Below the pieces are notes generated by a model. That model made no database searches and was not told the origin of the DNA. It worked only from the letters and a program-made list of their open reading frames with translations. Source: Hyphomicrobiales bacterium (GTDB lineage Bacteria > Pseudomonadota > Alphaproteobacteria > Rhizobiales > Rhizobiaceae). Taken from it: DNA of 64,000 nucleotides. The stretch lies in assembly GCA_900472675.1 (NCBI GenBank), contig UCJA01000009.1, positions 124,001 to 188,000 of the forward strand, in the 5' to 3' direction. Each line of letters begins with the position of its first letter. Within the stretch, counting starts at the first letter, position 1. This document shows, piece after piece, positions 10,569 through 19,286 of the stretch. The translations under genes and the position numbers were made by a program.

Positions 10569-11324
10569 ATGCTGGAAATCAGAAACCTGCACGCACGCAT
10601 CGCCGAAGACGGCACCGAGATCATCCGCGGCCTGAACCTGACCGTCAGGGCTGGCGAAGTCGCCGCCATCATGGGCCCCAACGGCTCCGGCAAGTCGACG
10701 CTCTCCTACATCCTCTCCGGTCGTCCGGACTATGAAGTCACCGAGGGCGAGATCCTCCTGAACGGCGAGAGCATTCTGGAGCTGGATCCGGCCGAGCGCG
10801 CCTCCAAAGGCATCTTCCTCGCCTTCCAGTACCCGGTCGAAATCCCGGGCGTTGCCACCATGCAGTTCCTCAAGGTCGCCATGAATGAGCAGCGCAAGGC
10901 GCGCGGCGAAGAAGAGCTGACCACCCCGGACTTCATCCGCCGCGTCAAGGAAGCGGCCGAAAAGCTGCAGATCGACCAGGCCATGCTGCGTCGTCCCTTG
11001 AACGTCGGCTTCTCCGGCGGTGAAAAGAAGCGCGCCGAGATCCTGCAAATGGCGCTGCTCGAGCCGAGCCTTTGCGTTCTCGACGAAACCGACTCCGGCC
11101 TCGATATCGATGCGCTGAAGATCGTGGCCGACGGCGTCAACGCCCTGAAGTCGCCGGATCGCGCCACCATCGTTATCACCCACTACCAGCGCCTGCTCGA
11201 CTACATCGTCCCGGACACGGTCCATGTTCTCTACAAGGGCCAGATCATCCGCACGGGCGACAAGGCCCTGGCGCTCGAGCTCGAAGCCAACGGCTATGCC
11301 GACATCATCGGGCAAGCTGCCTGA
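10569..11324 (+). CDS. sufC: Fe-S assembly ATPase SufC
   Basis: This 251-residue ABC-type ATPase energises the SufBCD scaffold in the cytoplasm; it is not a transporter subunit. The Walker A motif is GPNGSGKST at 36-44, the signature is GFSGGEKKRAEI, and Walker B is LCVLDETDSGLD, the SufC-specific form. The His switch is in VITHYQR. ATG 10569 is chosen over an in-frame ATG at 10539 because MLEIRNLHA is the family start. It lies between sufB and sufD in the operon. Confidence 0.97.
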   Translation: MLEIRNLHARIAEDGTEIIRGLNLTVRAGEVAAIMGPNGSGKSTLSYILSGRPDYEVTEGEILLNGESILELDPAERASKGIFLAFQYPVEIPGVATMQFLKVAMNEQRKARGEEELTTPDFIRRVKEAAEKLQIDQAMLRRPLNVGFSGGEKKRAEILQMALLEPSLCVLDETDSGLDIDALKIVADGVNALKSPDRATIVITHYQRLLDYIVPDTVHVLYKGQIIRTGDKALALELEANGYADIIGQAA

Positions 11325-11343
11325 GCGGCGGAAAGAGGCTGTC

Positions 11344-12630
11344 ATGAATATGCAGACGACAAACCCACCGGCCATCCGCCTGACCGCGGCCGAAACCGCC
11401 TTGGTTGACGCCTTCACCGCGCAGGTCGGCGAACTTCCTGGCAATGGTGCCGTGATCGGCACCCGTGACCGGCTCCTGGACGACCTCAAGAAGAGCGGTC
11501 TGCCCACGCGCCGCATCGAGGCCTGGCACTACACCGACCTCAAGAACTTGCTGCGCGTCATCCCAGACCCACAGGTGCGCGCAATGGCCGATGCCGTGGC
11601 GCCGCTGGTGGAAGGCGCCTCTGTACTGCCCGTGCTCCAGGGTACGGCGGATGCTTATGCTGTCGTAGAGGGCGTCGATCTTGCAGTCCTCAAGGACCGG
11701 CTTGCCGACGGAACCGCGGCCGCTGGTCTAACGGCCCTCGATAAGGCAGACGCAATCGGTCGGATCAACGGCAGCTTCGTGACCGACGGTTACGTGCTTG
11801 ACGTTCCGGCCGAAGCGCAGATCGAGGCCCCCATCGAACTGCAGGTGCGCCATGCCGGCGGCCAGATCCACACCCGTTTTCCGGCCACCTTCGGCGCTGG
11901 TTCGAAGGCGACCGTGATCGAGCGTCACCAGGCGGTGACCGAGGATGCGGCTTTCGTCTCCTCCGTCAGCGATATCGTTCTGGAGGACGGTGCCGAAATC
12001 ACCTGGATCCTTCTGCAGCAGCAGGGCCTCAGCGATACGCATCTCGGCCAGATCCGTGTCACGCTCGGCAAGGACGCCAAGCTGCGGCTCTTCGTGATCA
12101 ATGCCGGCGGCAAGCTGGTGCGCCAGGAACTGCGCATCGAGGTATCCGGCGAGGGCGCCGAACTCATGCTGCGCGGTGTCAACCTGCTCGGTGGCGAGAG
12201 CCACACGGATGTGACGCTGGTGCTGGGCCACAACGTGCCGCACACCAATTCCACCGAGACCTTCCGCAACGTGGTCTTCGATCAGGCGAGCGGTGTCTTC
12301 CAGGGCATGATCCGGGTAGCACCGGACGCCCAGAAGACCGATGCCAAGATGGCTTGCAATACGCTTCTCCTATCCGACGAAGCCGATTTTGCAGCCAAGC
12401 CCGAGCTCGAGATCTTTGCTGACGACGTCATCTGCGGCCACGGCGCCACGGTAGCCGATATCAGCAAGACGCACCTCTTCTACCTGACGGCGCGCGGCAT
12501 TCCGGAAAACAGGGCACGGGCCATGCTGGTCCGGGCTTTCGTCGCGGAAATCGTCGAGGAACTGGAAGAAGAAAAGCTGGTGGACGCCCTGGAAGACGTC
12601 ATCGCCACCTGGCTTGAACGACACGCCTGA
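11344..12630 (+). CDS. sufD: Fe-S scaffold subunit SufD
   Basis: This 428-residue protein is the SufB paralogue that pairs with it in the SufBC2D scaffold and helps with iron acquisition. The beta-helix core and the end (KTHLFYLTARGIPENRARAML) are typical of SufD. The ATG at 11344 is 19 bases after the sufC stop with AAAGAGG just upstream; the same frame remains open into sufC, which is overlap and not coding. Confidence 0.95.
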   Translation: MNMQTTNPPAIRLTAAETALVDAFTAQVGELPGNGAVIGTRDRLLDDLKKSGLPTRRIEAWHYTDLKNLLRVIPDPQVRAMADAVAPLVEGASVLPVLQGTADAYAVVEGVDLAVLKDRLADGTAAAGLTALDKADAIGRINGSFVTDGYVLDVPAEAQIEAPIELQVRHAGGQIHTRFPATFGAGSKATVIERHQAVTEDAAFVSSVSDIVLEDGAEITWILLQQQGLSDTHLGQIRVTLGKDAKLRLFVINAGGKLVRQELRIEVSGEGAELMLRGVNLLGGESHTDVTLVLGHNVPHTNSTETFRNVVFDQASGVFQGMIRVAPDAQKTDAKMACNTLLLSDEADFAAKPELEIFADDVICGHGATVADISKTHLFYLTARGIPENRARAMLVRAFVAEIVEELEEEKLVDALEDVIATWLERHA

Positions 12631-12666
12631 CGGAACGGCTGTAAGAGCCCGACCAAGGAGCCTGAC

Positions 12667-13908
12667 ATGGACCAGATAATGCCGACCACGAGCTATGACG
12701 TCGAAGCGATCCGGCGGGATTTTCCGATCCTGTCGACGACCGTCCACGGCAAGCCCCTGGTCTACCTCGACAACGGCGCCAGTGCCCAGAAGCCGCAGGT
12801 GGTGATCGACGCGATCACGCACGCCTACAGCCACGAGTATGCCAACGTACATCGGGGCCTGCATTACCTGTCCAATACGGCGACGGAAGCCTACGAGGGC
12901 GCGCGCGAAAAAGTGCGTCGCTTCCTTAATGCCGGTTCCGTTGACGAGATCATCTTCACCAAGAACTCGACGGAGGCGATCAACACCGTCGCCTACGGCT
13001 ACGGAATGCCGAACATCGGGAAGGACGACGAGATCGTCGTAACGATCATGGAGCATCACTCCAACATCGTTCCCTGGCACTTCATCCGTGAGCGGCAGGG
13101 CGCCAAGCTAGTCTGGGTTCCGGTCGACGACGAGGGTGCTTTCCATCTCGAAGACTTCGAGAAGTCGCTAACTGACAAGACCAAGTTGGTCGCGATTACC
13201 CATATGTCGAATGCCCTCGGCACCGTCGTGCCGGTAAAGGAAGTCTGCCGCATCGCTCACGAGCGGGGCATTCCGGTGCTGATCGATGGCAGCCAGGGCG
13301 CGGTCCACATGTCGGTGGATGTGCGCGATATCGACTGCGACTGGTACGTGATGACCGGCCACAAGCTCTACGGTCCCTCCGGGATCGGCGTGCTCTATGG
13401 CAAGATGGACCGGCTGAAGCAGATGCGCCCCTTCCAGGGTGGCGGCGAGATGATCATCGAGGTGGGTGAGGACATCGTCACCTACAACGACCCGCCGCAT
13501 CGTTTCGAGGCGGGCACGCCGCCGATCGTGCAGGCGATCGGGCTCGGCTATGCGCTCGACTACATGGACAAGATCGGCCGTCCGGCGATTGCCCGGCACG
13601 AGGCAGATCTTGCCTCCTACGCGACCGAGCGGCTGCAGGCGATCAACTCTCTGCGCATCATCGGCAACGCGCCGGGCAAGGGGGCGATCTTCTCCTTCGA
13701 GCTTGCCGGGATCCACGCCCATGACGTGTCCATGGTGATCGACCGCAAGGGAGTCGCCGTCCGGGCAGGCACCCATTGCGCCATGCCGCTCTTGAAACGC
13801 TTCGGCGTCACCTCCACATGCCGTGCTTCCTTCGGCATGTACAATACCCGTGCCGAGGTGGATGCGCTGGCTGATGCGCTCGACTATGCGCGCAACTTCT
13901 TTGCTTGA
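12667..13908 (+). CDS. sufS: SufS cysteine desulfurase
   Basis: This 413-residue group II cysteine desulfurase is the second desulfurase of the operon. The PLP lysine is K233 in TGHKLYGPSG, and the persulfide cysteine is C371 in RAGTHCAMPL, with the short loop of the SufS type. SufS usually needs SufE or SufU to move sulfur to SufB; neither is encoded in this operon. The start at 12667 follows AAGGAG at good distance. It is 36 bases after sufD and ends 9 bases before the next gene. Confidence 0.96.
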   Translation: MDQIMPTTSYDVEAIRRDFPILSTTVHGKPLVYLDNGASAQKPQVVIDAITHAYSHEYANVHRGLHYLSNTATEAYEGAREKVRRFLNAGSVDEIIFTKNSTEAINTVAYGYGMPNIGKDDEIVVTIMEHHSNIVPWHFIRERQGAKLVWVPVDDEGAFHLEDFEKSLTDKTKLVAITHMSNALGTVVPVKEVCRIAHERGIPVLIDGSQGAVHMSVDVRDIDCDWYVMTGHKLYGPSGIGVLYGKMDRLKQMRPFQGGGEMIIEVGEDIVTYNDPPHRFEAGTPPIVQAIGLGYALDYMDKIGRPAIARHEADLASYATERLQAINSLRIIGNAPGKGAIFSFELAGIHAHDVSMVIDRKGVAVRAGTHCAMPLLKRFGVTSTCRASFGMYNTRAEVDALADALDYARNFFA

Positions 13909-13917
13909 GGATTGACC

Positions 13918-14298
13918 ATGGCCATGGACGAACAGATACCGAAGTGGGACGCCCGCGAAGGGATCATCCAGTCTGAAATTCCAGCCGATGAGCTGGCGCG
14001 TCTGAGCGATGATATCGTCTCGGCGCTGAAGACCGTCTACGATCCGGAAATCCCGGCCGACATCTTCGAACTCGGCCTGATCTATAAGGTGGACATCGAG
14101 GATGACCGCATGGTCAAGATCATGATGACCCTGACCGCACCGGGCTGCCCGGTCGCCGGCGAAATGCCGGGCTGGGTCGAAAATGCCGTAAGCTCCGTCG
14201 AGGGCGTGTCAGGCGTCGAGGTCGAGATGACCTTCGATCCGCCATGGACCCCGGAGCGCATGTCGGAAGAAGCCCAGGTCGCGGTCGGCTGGTATTGA
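13918..14298 (+). CDS. sufT: SufT-like DUF59/MIP18-family Fe-S maturation protein
   Basis: The 126-residue protein is a single DUF59 domain, with the DPEIPADIFELGLIYKVDIE block and the cysteine in LTAPGCPVAGEM. Relatives (SufT, PaaD, human CIAO2/MIP18) help place clusters in client proteins in the cytoplasm. It begins 9 bases after sufS. ATG 13918 is taken as the start; a TTG two codons upstream and a second ATG at 13924 are close alternatives. The position between sufS and sufA supports a role in the pathway. Confidence 0.88.
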   Translation: MAMDEQIPKWDAREGIIQSEIPADELARLSDDIVSALKTVYDPEIPADIFELGLIYKVDIEDDRMVKIMMTLTAPGCPVAGEMPGWVENAVSSVEGVSGVEVEMTFDPPWTPERMSEEAQVAVGWY

Positions 14299-14375
14299 TC
14301 CGTTAGGCGGCTGGTCTTACATTGGTTGAATGAAGCGCCGGACCTTGAACCCGGTCGTGGAAGGAGAATGAGCCC

Positions 14376-14765
14376 ATGGGCTTTGCAGTCATGACGATGA
14401 CCGAAGCGGCAGCGTTACGCGTCAAGCAGATCATCGAGAATTCCGGCCCGGATGCCAAGGGCGTTCGCGTCGGCATCAAAAAGGGCGGTTGCGCAGGCAT
14501 GGAGTACACGATCGATCTCGTGACCGAGGCTAGCGCCAAGGACGACATGATCGAGCATGACGGGGCGAGAGTCTGGATCGAACCGGCCGCCGTGCTTTAT
14601 CTTCTTGGCACCCAGATGGATTTTGAGACCACCAAGCTGCGGTCGGGCTTTATCTTCGTCAATCCGAACCAGACGTCAGCCTGCGGATGCGGTGAGTCGG
14701 TCGAGCTGAAGCCGGCGGATCTGGCAGCACTTGCGCAGCAACGCGAGGCAGAAGCCCGCGTATAG
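14376..14765 (+). CDS. sufA: A-type Fe-S carrier SufA
   Basis: This 129-residue HesB/IscA/SufA-family protein receives clusters from the scaffold and passes them to target enzymes. The three ligand cysteines are C39 (KKGGCAGME), C103 and C105 (SACGCGES). A strong GAAGGAGAA site precedes ATG 14376; an ATG five codons downstream is possible. It is the last gene of the suf operon and is followed at once by a terminator. Confidence 0.95.
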   Translation: MGFAVMTMTEAAALRVKQIIENSGPDAKGVRVGIKKGGCAGMEYTIDLVTEASAKDDMIEHDGARVWIEPAAVLYLLGTQMDFETTKLRSGFIFVNPNQTSACGCGESVELKPADLAALAQQREAEARV

Positions 14766-14788
14766 CGGCACACATATACCGTCGATCG

Positions 14789-14812
14789 AAAGGGCCCATC
14801 GGGGCCCTTTTT
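14789..14812 (+). terminator. Rho-independent terminator of the suf operon
   Basis: A 9-base perfect stem (AAAGGGCCC with GGGCCCTTT) with a four-base loop is followed by a T-run. It ends at the stop of the convergent permease gene and may serve both strands. Confidence 0.9.
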
Positions 14813-16017
14813 CATTCGTGCCGCAGCGCCTCGATCGGATTGAGCTGGGCTGCGCGGCGCGCGGGAAAATAGCCGAATACCATGCCGATCGCCGCCGAGA
14901 AGCCGAAGGCAACGAGGATCACCGTCGGGCTCGCCACGAACGGCACGCCGAGCAGGCTGACGACGCCATAGGCGAGCGCAAGGCCGACGAGGATGCCCGT
15001 CACACCCCCGAAGATCGACAGCATCACCGCCTCCACCAGGAATTGGGTCAGCACCTGGTTTTCCAGCGCACCGATCGCAAGCCGGATGCCGATCTCGCGG
15101 GTCCGTTCGGTGACGGACACCAGCATGATGTTCATGATGCCGATCCCGCCGACGAGCAGACTGACGGCCGCGACCGCGCCGAGCAGCCCGGTTAAAAGCA
15201 TCGTCGTGCCTGTCATTGCGGCGGCGATCTGTGACATGTCGTTGACCGAAAAATCGTCGTCGCGGCCGATCCCGATCTTGCGCCGCTCGCGCAGCAGGCC
15301 TTCCACATCCGCCTGCACCTTAGAGGTCGACACGCCGTCCTGCGCCGACAGGATGATGCTGCTGATGGTCGACGTGCCGCCGATCCGCCGCTGGTGCAGC
15401 TTCAGCGGCATGATCACCGTGTCGTCCTGGTCGTCGCCCATGCCGGACTGGCCCTTCGCCGCAAGAACGCCGACGACGGGGCAGGCGATATTGCTGACGC
15501 GGATGTTCTGGCCGACCGGATCGGCCGAGCCGAACAACTCCTTGCGCACCGTCTCACCGATGAGACAGGCGGCCTGGCTGCCGCGGTCTTCGTTCGGCAG
15601 GAATTGCCGCCCGGACGCCAGGTCCCAATCCTGCGCGATCAGATAGTCGTTGGTCGTGCCGATCACGCTGGAAGAATGATTGGCGCCGCCGGCGATCACG
15701 GTCGCGGTGCTGCGGTTGATCGGAGCCACCGCCCGCAGCCCGGTCACCTGGCCCTGCATCGCCTCGACGTCCTTGTCGCCGAAGCGCTTCGCCTCGGTGC
15801 TGGCACGGCCTGGGCCCCATTGGCCTGGGCGCACGAACAGCGTGTTGGTCCCGAGCCGGGAAAGCTCGCTCTTCACCTGCGCCGTGGTGCCATTGCCGAT
15901 CGTCACCATGGCGATCACGGCCGCCACGCCGATGACGACACCGAGCACCGTCAGAAAGGAGCGGAGCATGTTGCGGCTGATCGCCCGCCAGGCGAGTTTG
16001 GTTCCTTCAAACAGCAT
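14812..16017 (-). CDS. MacB/FtsX-type ABC transporter permease
   Basis: This 401-residue protein has one N-terminal membrane segment (about 20-45), a large periplasmic MacB_PCD domain, and three C-terminal membrane helices of the FtsX fold; the motif VSVTERTREIGIRLAIGA near residue 305 is diagnostic. MacB-type permeases are mechanotransmitters that push substrates through an adaptor and outer-membrane channel without carrying them across the inner membrane themselves. It overlaps the ATPase gene upstream by 11 bases and so is translated with it. It is the last gene of the adaptor-ATPase-permease operon. Confidence 0.93.
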   Translation of the reverse strand: MLFEGTKLAWRAISRNMLRSFLTVLGVVIGVAAVIAMVTIGNGTTAQVKSELSRLGTNTLFVRPGQWGPGRASTEAKRFGDKDVEAMQGQVTGLRAVAPINRSTATVIAGGANHSSSVIGTTNDYLIAQDWDLASGRQFLPNEDRGSQAACLIGETVRKELFGSADPVGQNIRVSNIACPVVGVLAAKGQSGMGDDQDDTVIMPLKLHQRRIGGTSTISSIILSAQDGVSTSKVQADVEGLLRERRKIGIGRDDDFSVNDMSQIAAAMTGTTMLLTGLLGAVAAVSLLVGGIGIMNIMLVSVTERTREIGIRLAIGALENQVLTQFLVEAVMLSIFGGVTGILVGLALAYGVVSLLGVPFVASPTVILVAFGFSAAIGMVFGYFPARRAAQLNPIEALRHE

Positions 16018-16717
16018 GGTGCACCTCCGCGTCCTGGCGCTCGTCCGACACGAGGTGGCCGTCCACGAAGCGGAGCAGTCGGCGCCCGTAGGCGGCGATG
16101 TCTTCCTCGTGCGTCACCATGATCACGGTGATCCTATTTTGCTGGTTTAGCCGTGTGATCAGGTCCATGATCTCGGCGCTGGTCTTGGTATCGAGGTTGC
16201 CGGTCGGCTCGTCTGCCAGCAGCACTGCCGGATCGGTGACGATGGCGCGGGCGATCGCCACGCGCTGCTGTTGCCCGCCCGAAAGCTCCTGCGTCGTATG
16301 GTTGGCCCGGCCGCCGAGACCCACCTGGTCCAGCGCGATAAGGGCGCGCCGCCGGCGCTCCTTCGGATCGGTGCCGCGGTAGACGAGCGGCAGCTCGACA
16401 TTCTCGACGGCCGAGGTCCGTGCGAGAAGATTGAAGCCTTGGAACACAAAGCCCAGCATGTGGCGTCGCAGAAGCGTCGTCTGGGTCCGGTCGAAGCCGC
16501 TGGTGGGTACGCCCTGGAACAGGTACTCGCCCGATGTCGGGCGATCGAGACCACCGATGATGTTCATGGCGGTGGACTTGCCGGATCCCGACGGGCCCAT
16601 GATTGCGACGAACTCGCCTGCCGCAATGGTGAAATCCACCTGGTCGAGCGCGCGGATGGTCGCTTCGCCCCGACCGTAGAATTTCGAGACCTTATCGAAG
16701 GTGATGAGGGGTGCCAA
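16007..16717 (-). CDS. MacB/LolD-type ABC transporter ATPase
   Basis: This 236-residue ATPase has Walker [10 protein letters not shown], the signature [13 protein letters not shown] and Walker [13 protein letters not shown], with the LolD/MacB-type Q-loop ([22 protein letters not shown]). It powers the permease encoded next; in E. coli MacB both parts are fused, whereas here they are separate chains. TTG 16717 is preferred as start because it sits behind AAGGGGG and gives the family N-terminus (APLITFDKV); ATG 16750 would overlap the adaptor gene by 23 bases and is the alternative. Confidence 0.92.
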   Translation of the reverse strand: MAPLITFDKVSKFYGRGEATIRALDQVDFTIAAGEFVAIMGPSGSGKSTAMNIIGGLDRPTSGEYLFQGVPTSGFDRTQTTLLRRHMLGFVFQGFNLLARTSAVENVELPLVYRGTDPKERRRRALIALDQVGLGGRANHTTQELSGGQQQRVAIARAIVTDPAVLLADEPTGNLDTKTSAEIMDLITRLNQQNRITVIMVTHEEDIAAYGRRLLRFVDGHLVSDERQDAEVHHAV

Positions 16718-16727
16718 GGCGGCCCCC

Positions 16728-18029
16728 TTACTGATTGCGGGAGACGGCATCGGTGATCAATGGTTCGCCCTCCTTGATCGCGCCTGTCTTCAGCACCGTG
16801 AACTGGCCGTCGGTCGGTCCGGTCTCGACGCTGACCCGTTCCGGATTTCCGGCCCGCAGCACGTAGACCGATCGTTCACCGCCCGCGCTCGGCGTTTCGC
16901 CGGCGCCGCCACCACGGTTGCCGCGGGGGCGCGGCGGCGAAAAGAGCCTGGACAGCATGCTTCCGCTGCGCGCCCGCGTGGCCGCCGGCGGCGAATAGCG
17001 CAGTGCCGCATTGGGCACCAGCACCGCATCCTGCACGGACTGGACGGTGATGTCGGCGGTTGCCGTCATCCCCGGGCGCAGCAGCAGGTCCTGGTTGTCC
17101 ACGGTCAGTATGGCCTTGTAGGTCACCACGTTCGAAACGGTTTCCGAGGCGAACCGCACCGCCTCGATGGTGGCCGGAAAGTGCCGGTCGGGATAGGCAT
17201 CCACGGAGAAGCGCGCTGTCTGCCCCTCGCGCACCTGGCCGACGTCGGCCTCGTCTACCGCCACCTGCAACTCCATCTGCCGCAGGTCGCCGGCGATGGT
17301 GAACAGCACGGGCGCATTGAGGGAGGAAGCGACGGTCGCGCCGGGATCCACCTCGCGGGTCAGCACGATGCCATCGATCGGCGACACGATCTTGAGCTTC
17401 GACAGGTTGACCTCCGCCAGCCGCAGGCTTGCCTCAGACGACAGCACGGCTGCTTCGTTCACGGCTTTTGTCGCAAGCGCGGACTCATAATTGTAGGTCG
17501 CGGCGTCCAGGTCCTGCTGGCTTGAGATCCGATTGCTGACAAGCCCCGTCAGGCGGTCCATGGAGATCTTGGCCGATTGCGCTTCCGCTTCAGCCTTGAG
17601 CACATTAGCCCTAGCCGACGCCAGGTTGGCGCGCGCGCTCTGCACGTCCGCTTCCTGCTTGTTGGTATCGAGCTCTGCGAGGATCTGGCCCTTGGTGACG
17701 GCACTGTTGTAGGTGACGTTGACCTGGCGCACCGTCCCGGACAGTTCACTCGAGATATCGACCTGGTCGGTCGGCTGGACCGAGCCTGTGGCGGTGACGA
17801 TCACCGACAGGTCGCCGCGCTTGGTAGGCGCCGTCGTGTAGGTAAACCGGGGCTTGCTATCGCCGAAATAGCTGTAGCCACCGGCTGCCGCCGCCAGAAG
17901 CACGACGATCGCGATCGGCCAGACCAGCCGACGGCTTTTCCTCTTCTGCTTTCCTGTCTGGGCAAGAAGAGCGGCCAGGTCGGGTGTTGCAGCAGTCTTG
18001 GTCGGGTCTGGTGGTGTCTGGACGTTCAA
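16728..18029 (-). CDS. MacA/HlyD-family periplasmic adaptor protein
   Basis: The 433-residue protein is anchored by one membrane segment (about residues 36-55, IAIVVLLAAAAGG) and has the lipoyl/barrel-sandwich, coiled-coil and beta-barrel layout of MacA-like membrane fusion proteins. The split lipoyl motif is visible as GSVQPTDQVDISSELSGTV and IVSPIDGIVLTREVDPG, with a long Ala/Glu-rich helical hairpin between. A Gly/Arg-rich insert (near PRPRGNRGGG) lies in the C-terminal part. The TTG at 18029 follows GAGG and is preferred; an ATG at 18116 is in frame. No TolC-like gene is adjacent, so the outer-membrane channel must come from elsewhere. The substrate is unknown. Confidence 0.9.
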   Translation of the reverse strand: MNVQTPPDPTKTAATPDLAALLAQTGKQKRKSRRLVWPIAIVVLLAAAAGGYSYFGDSKPRFTYTTAPTKRGDLSVIVTATGSVQPTDQVDISSELSGTVRQVNVTYNSAVTKGQILAELDTNKQEADVQSARANLASARANVLKAEAEAQSAKISMDRLTGLVSNRISSQQDLDAATYNYESALATKAVNEAAVLSSEASLRLAEVNLSKLKIVSPIDGIVLTREVDPGATVASSLNAPVLFTIAGDLRQMELQVAVDEADVGQVREGQTARFSVDAYPDRHFPATIEAVRFASETVSNVVTYKAILTVDNQDLLLRPGMTATADITVQSVQDAVLVPNAALRYSPPAATRARSGSMLSRLFSPPRPRGNRGGGAGETPSAGGERSVYVLRAGNPERVSVETGPTDGQFTVLKTGAIKEGEPLITDAVSRNQ

Positions 18030-18296
18030 CTGGAACCTCGATCGCTTGATCGTTTGAGCACTAAATGGGATCGGGCGCAGCGACCGGCGGAGATCGATCT
18101 GCGACACCCATGCCACCAGAGATAGTGACGATGTGGCAAATGTTCCAATGGCATGAAAGACGATAGGGAAATACTTAAATGTCTGTAAGGTCCCGCGACC
18201 TGGAAGCGGCGACAGGCACCATCATTATCCGCGCCGGCTTGCATCGTTCCGTCGCCTCACGCGTTATGGGGATGCAAAAACACCAAGGAGTTTCTC

Positions 18297-18557
18297 ATGA
18301 TCGACGTATCCAAGATTAAAGAACATGCGGAAGTCATCGGCGCCGACGGCGTTCACGTCGGAACGGTTGACCACGTGCAGGGCGACCGTATCAAGCTGAC
18401 CAAGAAGGACAGCGGCGAGGGGCGGCACCAAGGCCACCATCACTTCATCGCGCTGGAACTGGTCGCTGAAGTGGAAGGCGATAAGGTTCGCCTGTCTGCC
18501 AATGCCGACGTGGCCGTCATGTTCGAAGAAGAAGAAGGTGGCAACCCCGTCCAGTAA
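18297..18557 (+). CDS. DUF2171 domain protein
   Basis: An 86-residue cytoplasmic protein with the DUF2171 pattern: VSKIKEHAEVIGADGVHVGTVDHV, a histidine-rich loop (RHQGHHHF) and an acidic tail (MFEEEEGG). The fold resembles a PRC-barrel. Its function is not known; in rhizobia such proteins often occur near stress genes (memory-based). A strong AAGGAG precedes the ATG. It is monocistronic, with its own terminator. Confidence 0.9.
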   Translation: MIDVSKIKEHAEVIGADGVHVGTVDHVQGDRIKLTKKDSGEGRHQGHHHFIALELVAEVEGDKVRLSANADVAVMFEEEEGGNPVQ

Positions 18558-18561
18558 TGCG

Positions 18562-18590
18562 AAATGGGCGCCCAAGGGCGCCCATTTTTT
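18562..18590 (+). terminator. Terminator after the DUF2171 gene
   Basis: A 12-base inverted repeat (18562-18573 with 18576-18587), with almost no spacer and a run of T. It lies 10 bases before the stop of the convergent small gene and could serve both strands. Confidence 0.92.
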
Positions 18591-18600
18591 TATTTCTGCT

Positions 18601-18789
18601 TCAGTGTGTGGATCCTGGAACGCCAAAACGCTCCGGGAGAAAAGCCGTTTCCGTCTGCGGCCCACTCAATCGATCGGATTTCGCTGCGGCGCTGGCCGTA
18701 ACTGTAGGCGAGGGCTGAAGCACGTAGATCGTGACGAGCCCGCCGACCAATGCGGATATCACGGCAATCATGAGATTCTTGCTAATCAT
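18601..18789 (-). CDS. Small single-pass membrane protein, 62 residues
   Basis: The protein has a hydrophobic helix at about residues 5-24 (LMIAVISALVGGLVTIYVL) and then a polar Ser/Thr/Pro-rich tail, probably outside the membrane. I do not recognise a family. Coding is supported by an AAGGAG site seven bases before the ATG and by an EcfG-like promoter just upstream (18816-18840). Confidence 0.7.
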   Translation of the reverse strand: MISKNLMIAVISALVGGLVTIYVLQPSPTVTASAAAKSDRLSGPQTETAFLPERFGVPGSTH

Positions 18790-18815
18790 GGCGGTGTCTC
18801 CTTGAATGCAGTTTT

Positions 18816-18840
18816 AACTTGCAGTCCAGGAATTCGTTCC
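18816..18840 (-). promoter_or_regulatory. Candidate EcfG (general stress) promoter for the 62-residue membrane protein
   Basis: Read on the minus strand, GGAAC at 18836-18840 is followed after exactly 16 bases by AGTT at 18816-18819. The EcfG/RpoE2 consensus is GGAAC-N16/17-CGTT, so one base differs. It is 27 bases upstream of the start codon. Confidence 0.5.
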
Positions 18841-18888
18841 GGTCTCCGGAAGATGATCACGAAATAGAGATAGCAAGATTGATGGCTG

Positions 18889-19014
18889 TTAGTTCCGGGC
18901 TGACAGTTCCAGCGGAGATGCCATGATCTCGTCACCGTTGATGCCCTTGTCCCAATACTTGAATGCAGCAATACTCAGAACTGAACCGACGAGAACGATA
19001 AAGATAATACGCAT
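18889..19014 (-). CDS. Very small membrane protein, 41 residues
   Basis: The protein MRIIFIVLVGSVLSIAAF... has one hydrophobic helix in its first 20 residues and a polar, acidic tail. It resembles a signal or anchor peptide with a short exposed end, and no family is recognised. The ATG at 19014 has a good GGAG site, and a perfect EcfG-type promoter lies 25 bases upstream. A longer reading from 19092 would start upstream of that promoter and is not supported. Confidence 0.6.
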   Translation of the reverse strand: MRIIFIVLVGSVLSIAAFKYWDKGINGDEIMASPLELSARN

Positions 19015-19038
19015 AGGATAGTCTCCTTCGGTCACCAT

Positions 19039-19063
19039 AACGACTTCGCCCCAGTGTCGTTCC
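19039..19063 (-). promoter_or_regulatory. EcfG (RpoE2-type general stress) promoter for the 41-residue protein
   Basis: On the minus strand, GGAAC (19059-19063), 16 bases, then CGTTAT (CGTT at 19039-19042) match the alphaproteobacterial general stress consensus exactly. The expected transcript starts just before the ribosome site of the small gene. Confidence 0.75.
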
Positions 19064-19286
19064 CCGTCGCGACAGCAGCTGACGCCGAACATCTTGTTGC
19101 CGTCGCTGAGCGTTGCAAAGGCGTCACACTCTTTCTTGGAGGATCGTTTGACGCGCTGGCACCGCCGGCGCGGTTGCCCTCATGTCTGCGCACGAATCTG
19201 GATGGCAGTGGCGAACCGATCGAGCCACTGGCGCATTTCCCCCTGCCACCCTTGGCCAAAAGACCTTTCAGACAAAGAGATTACCC

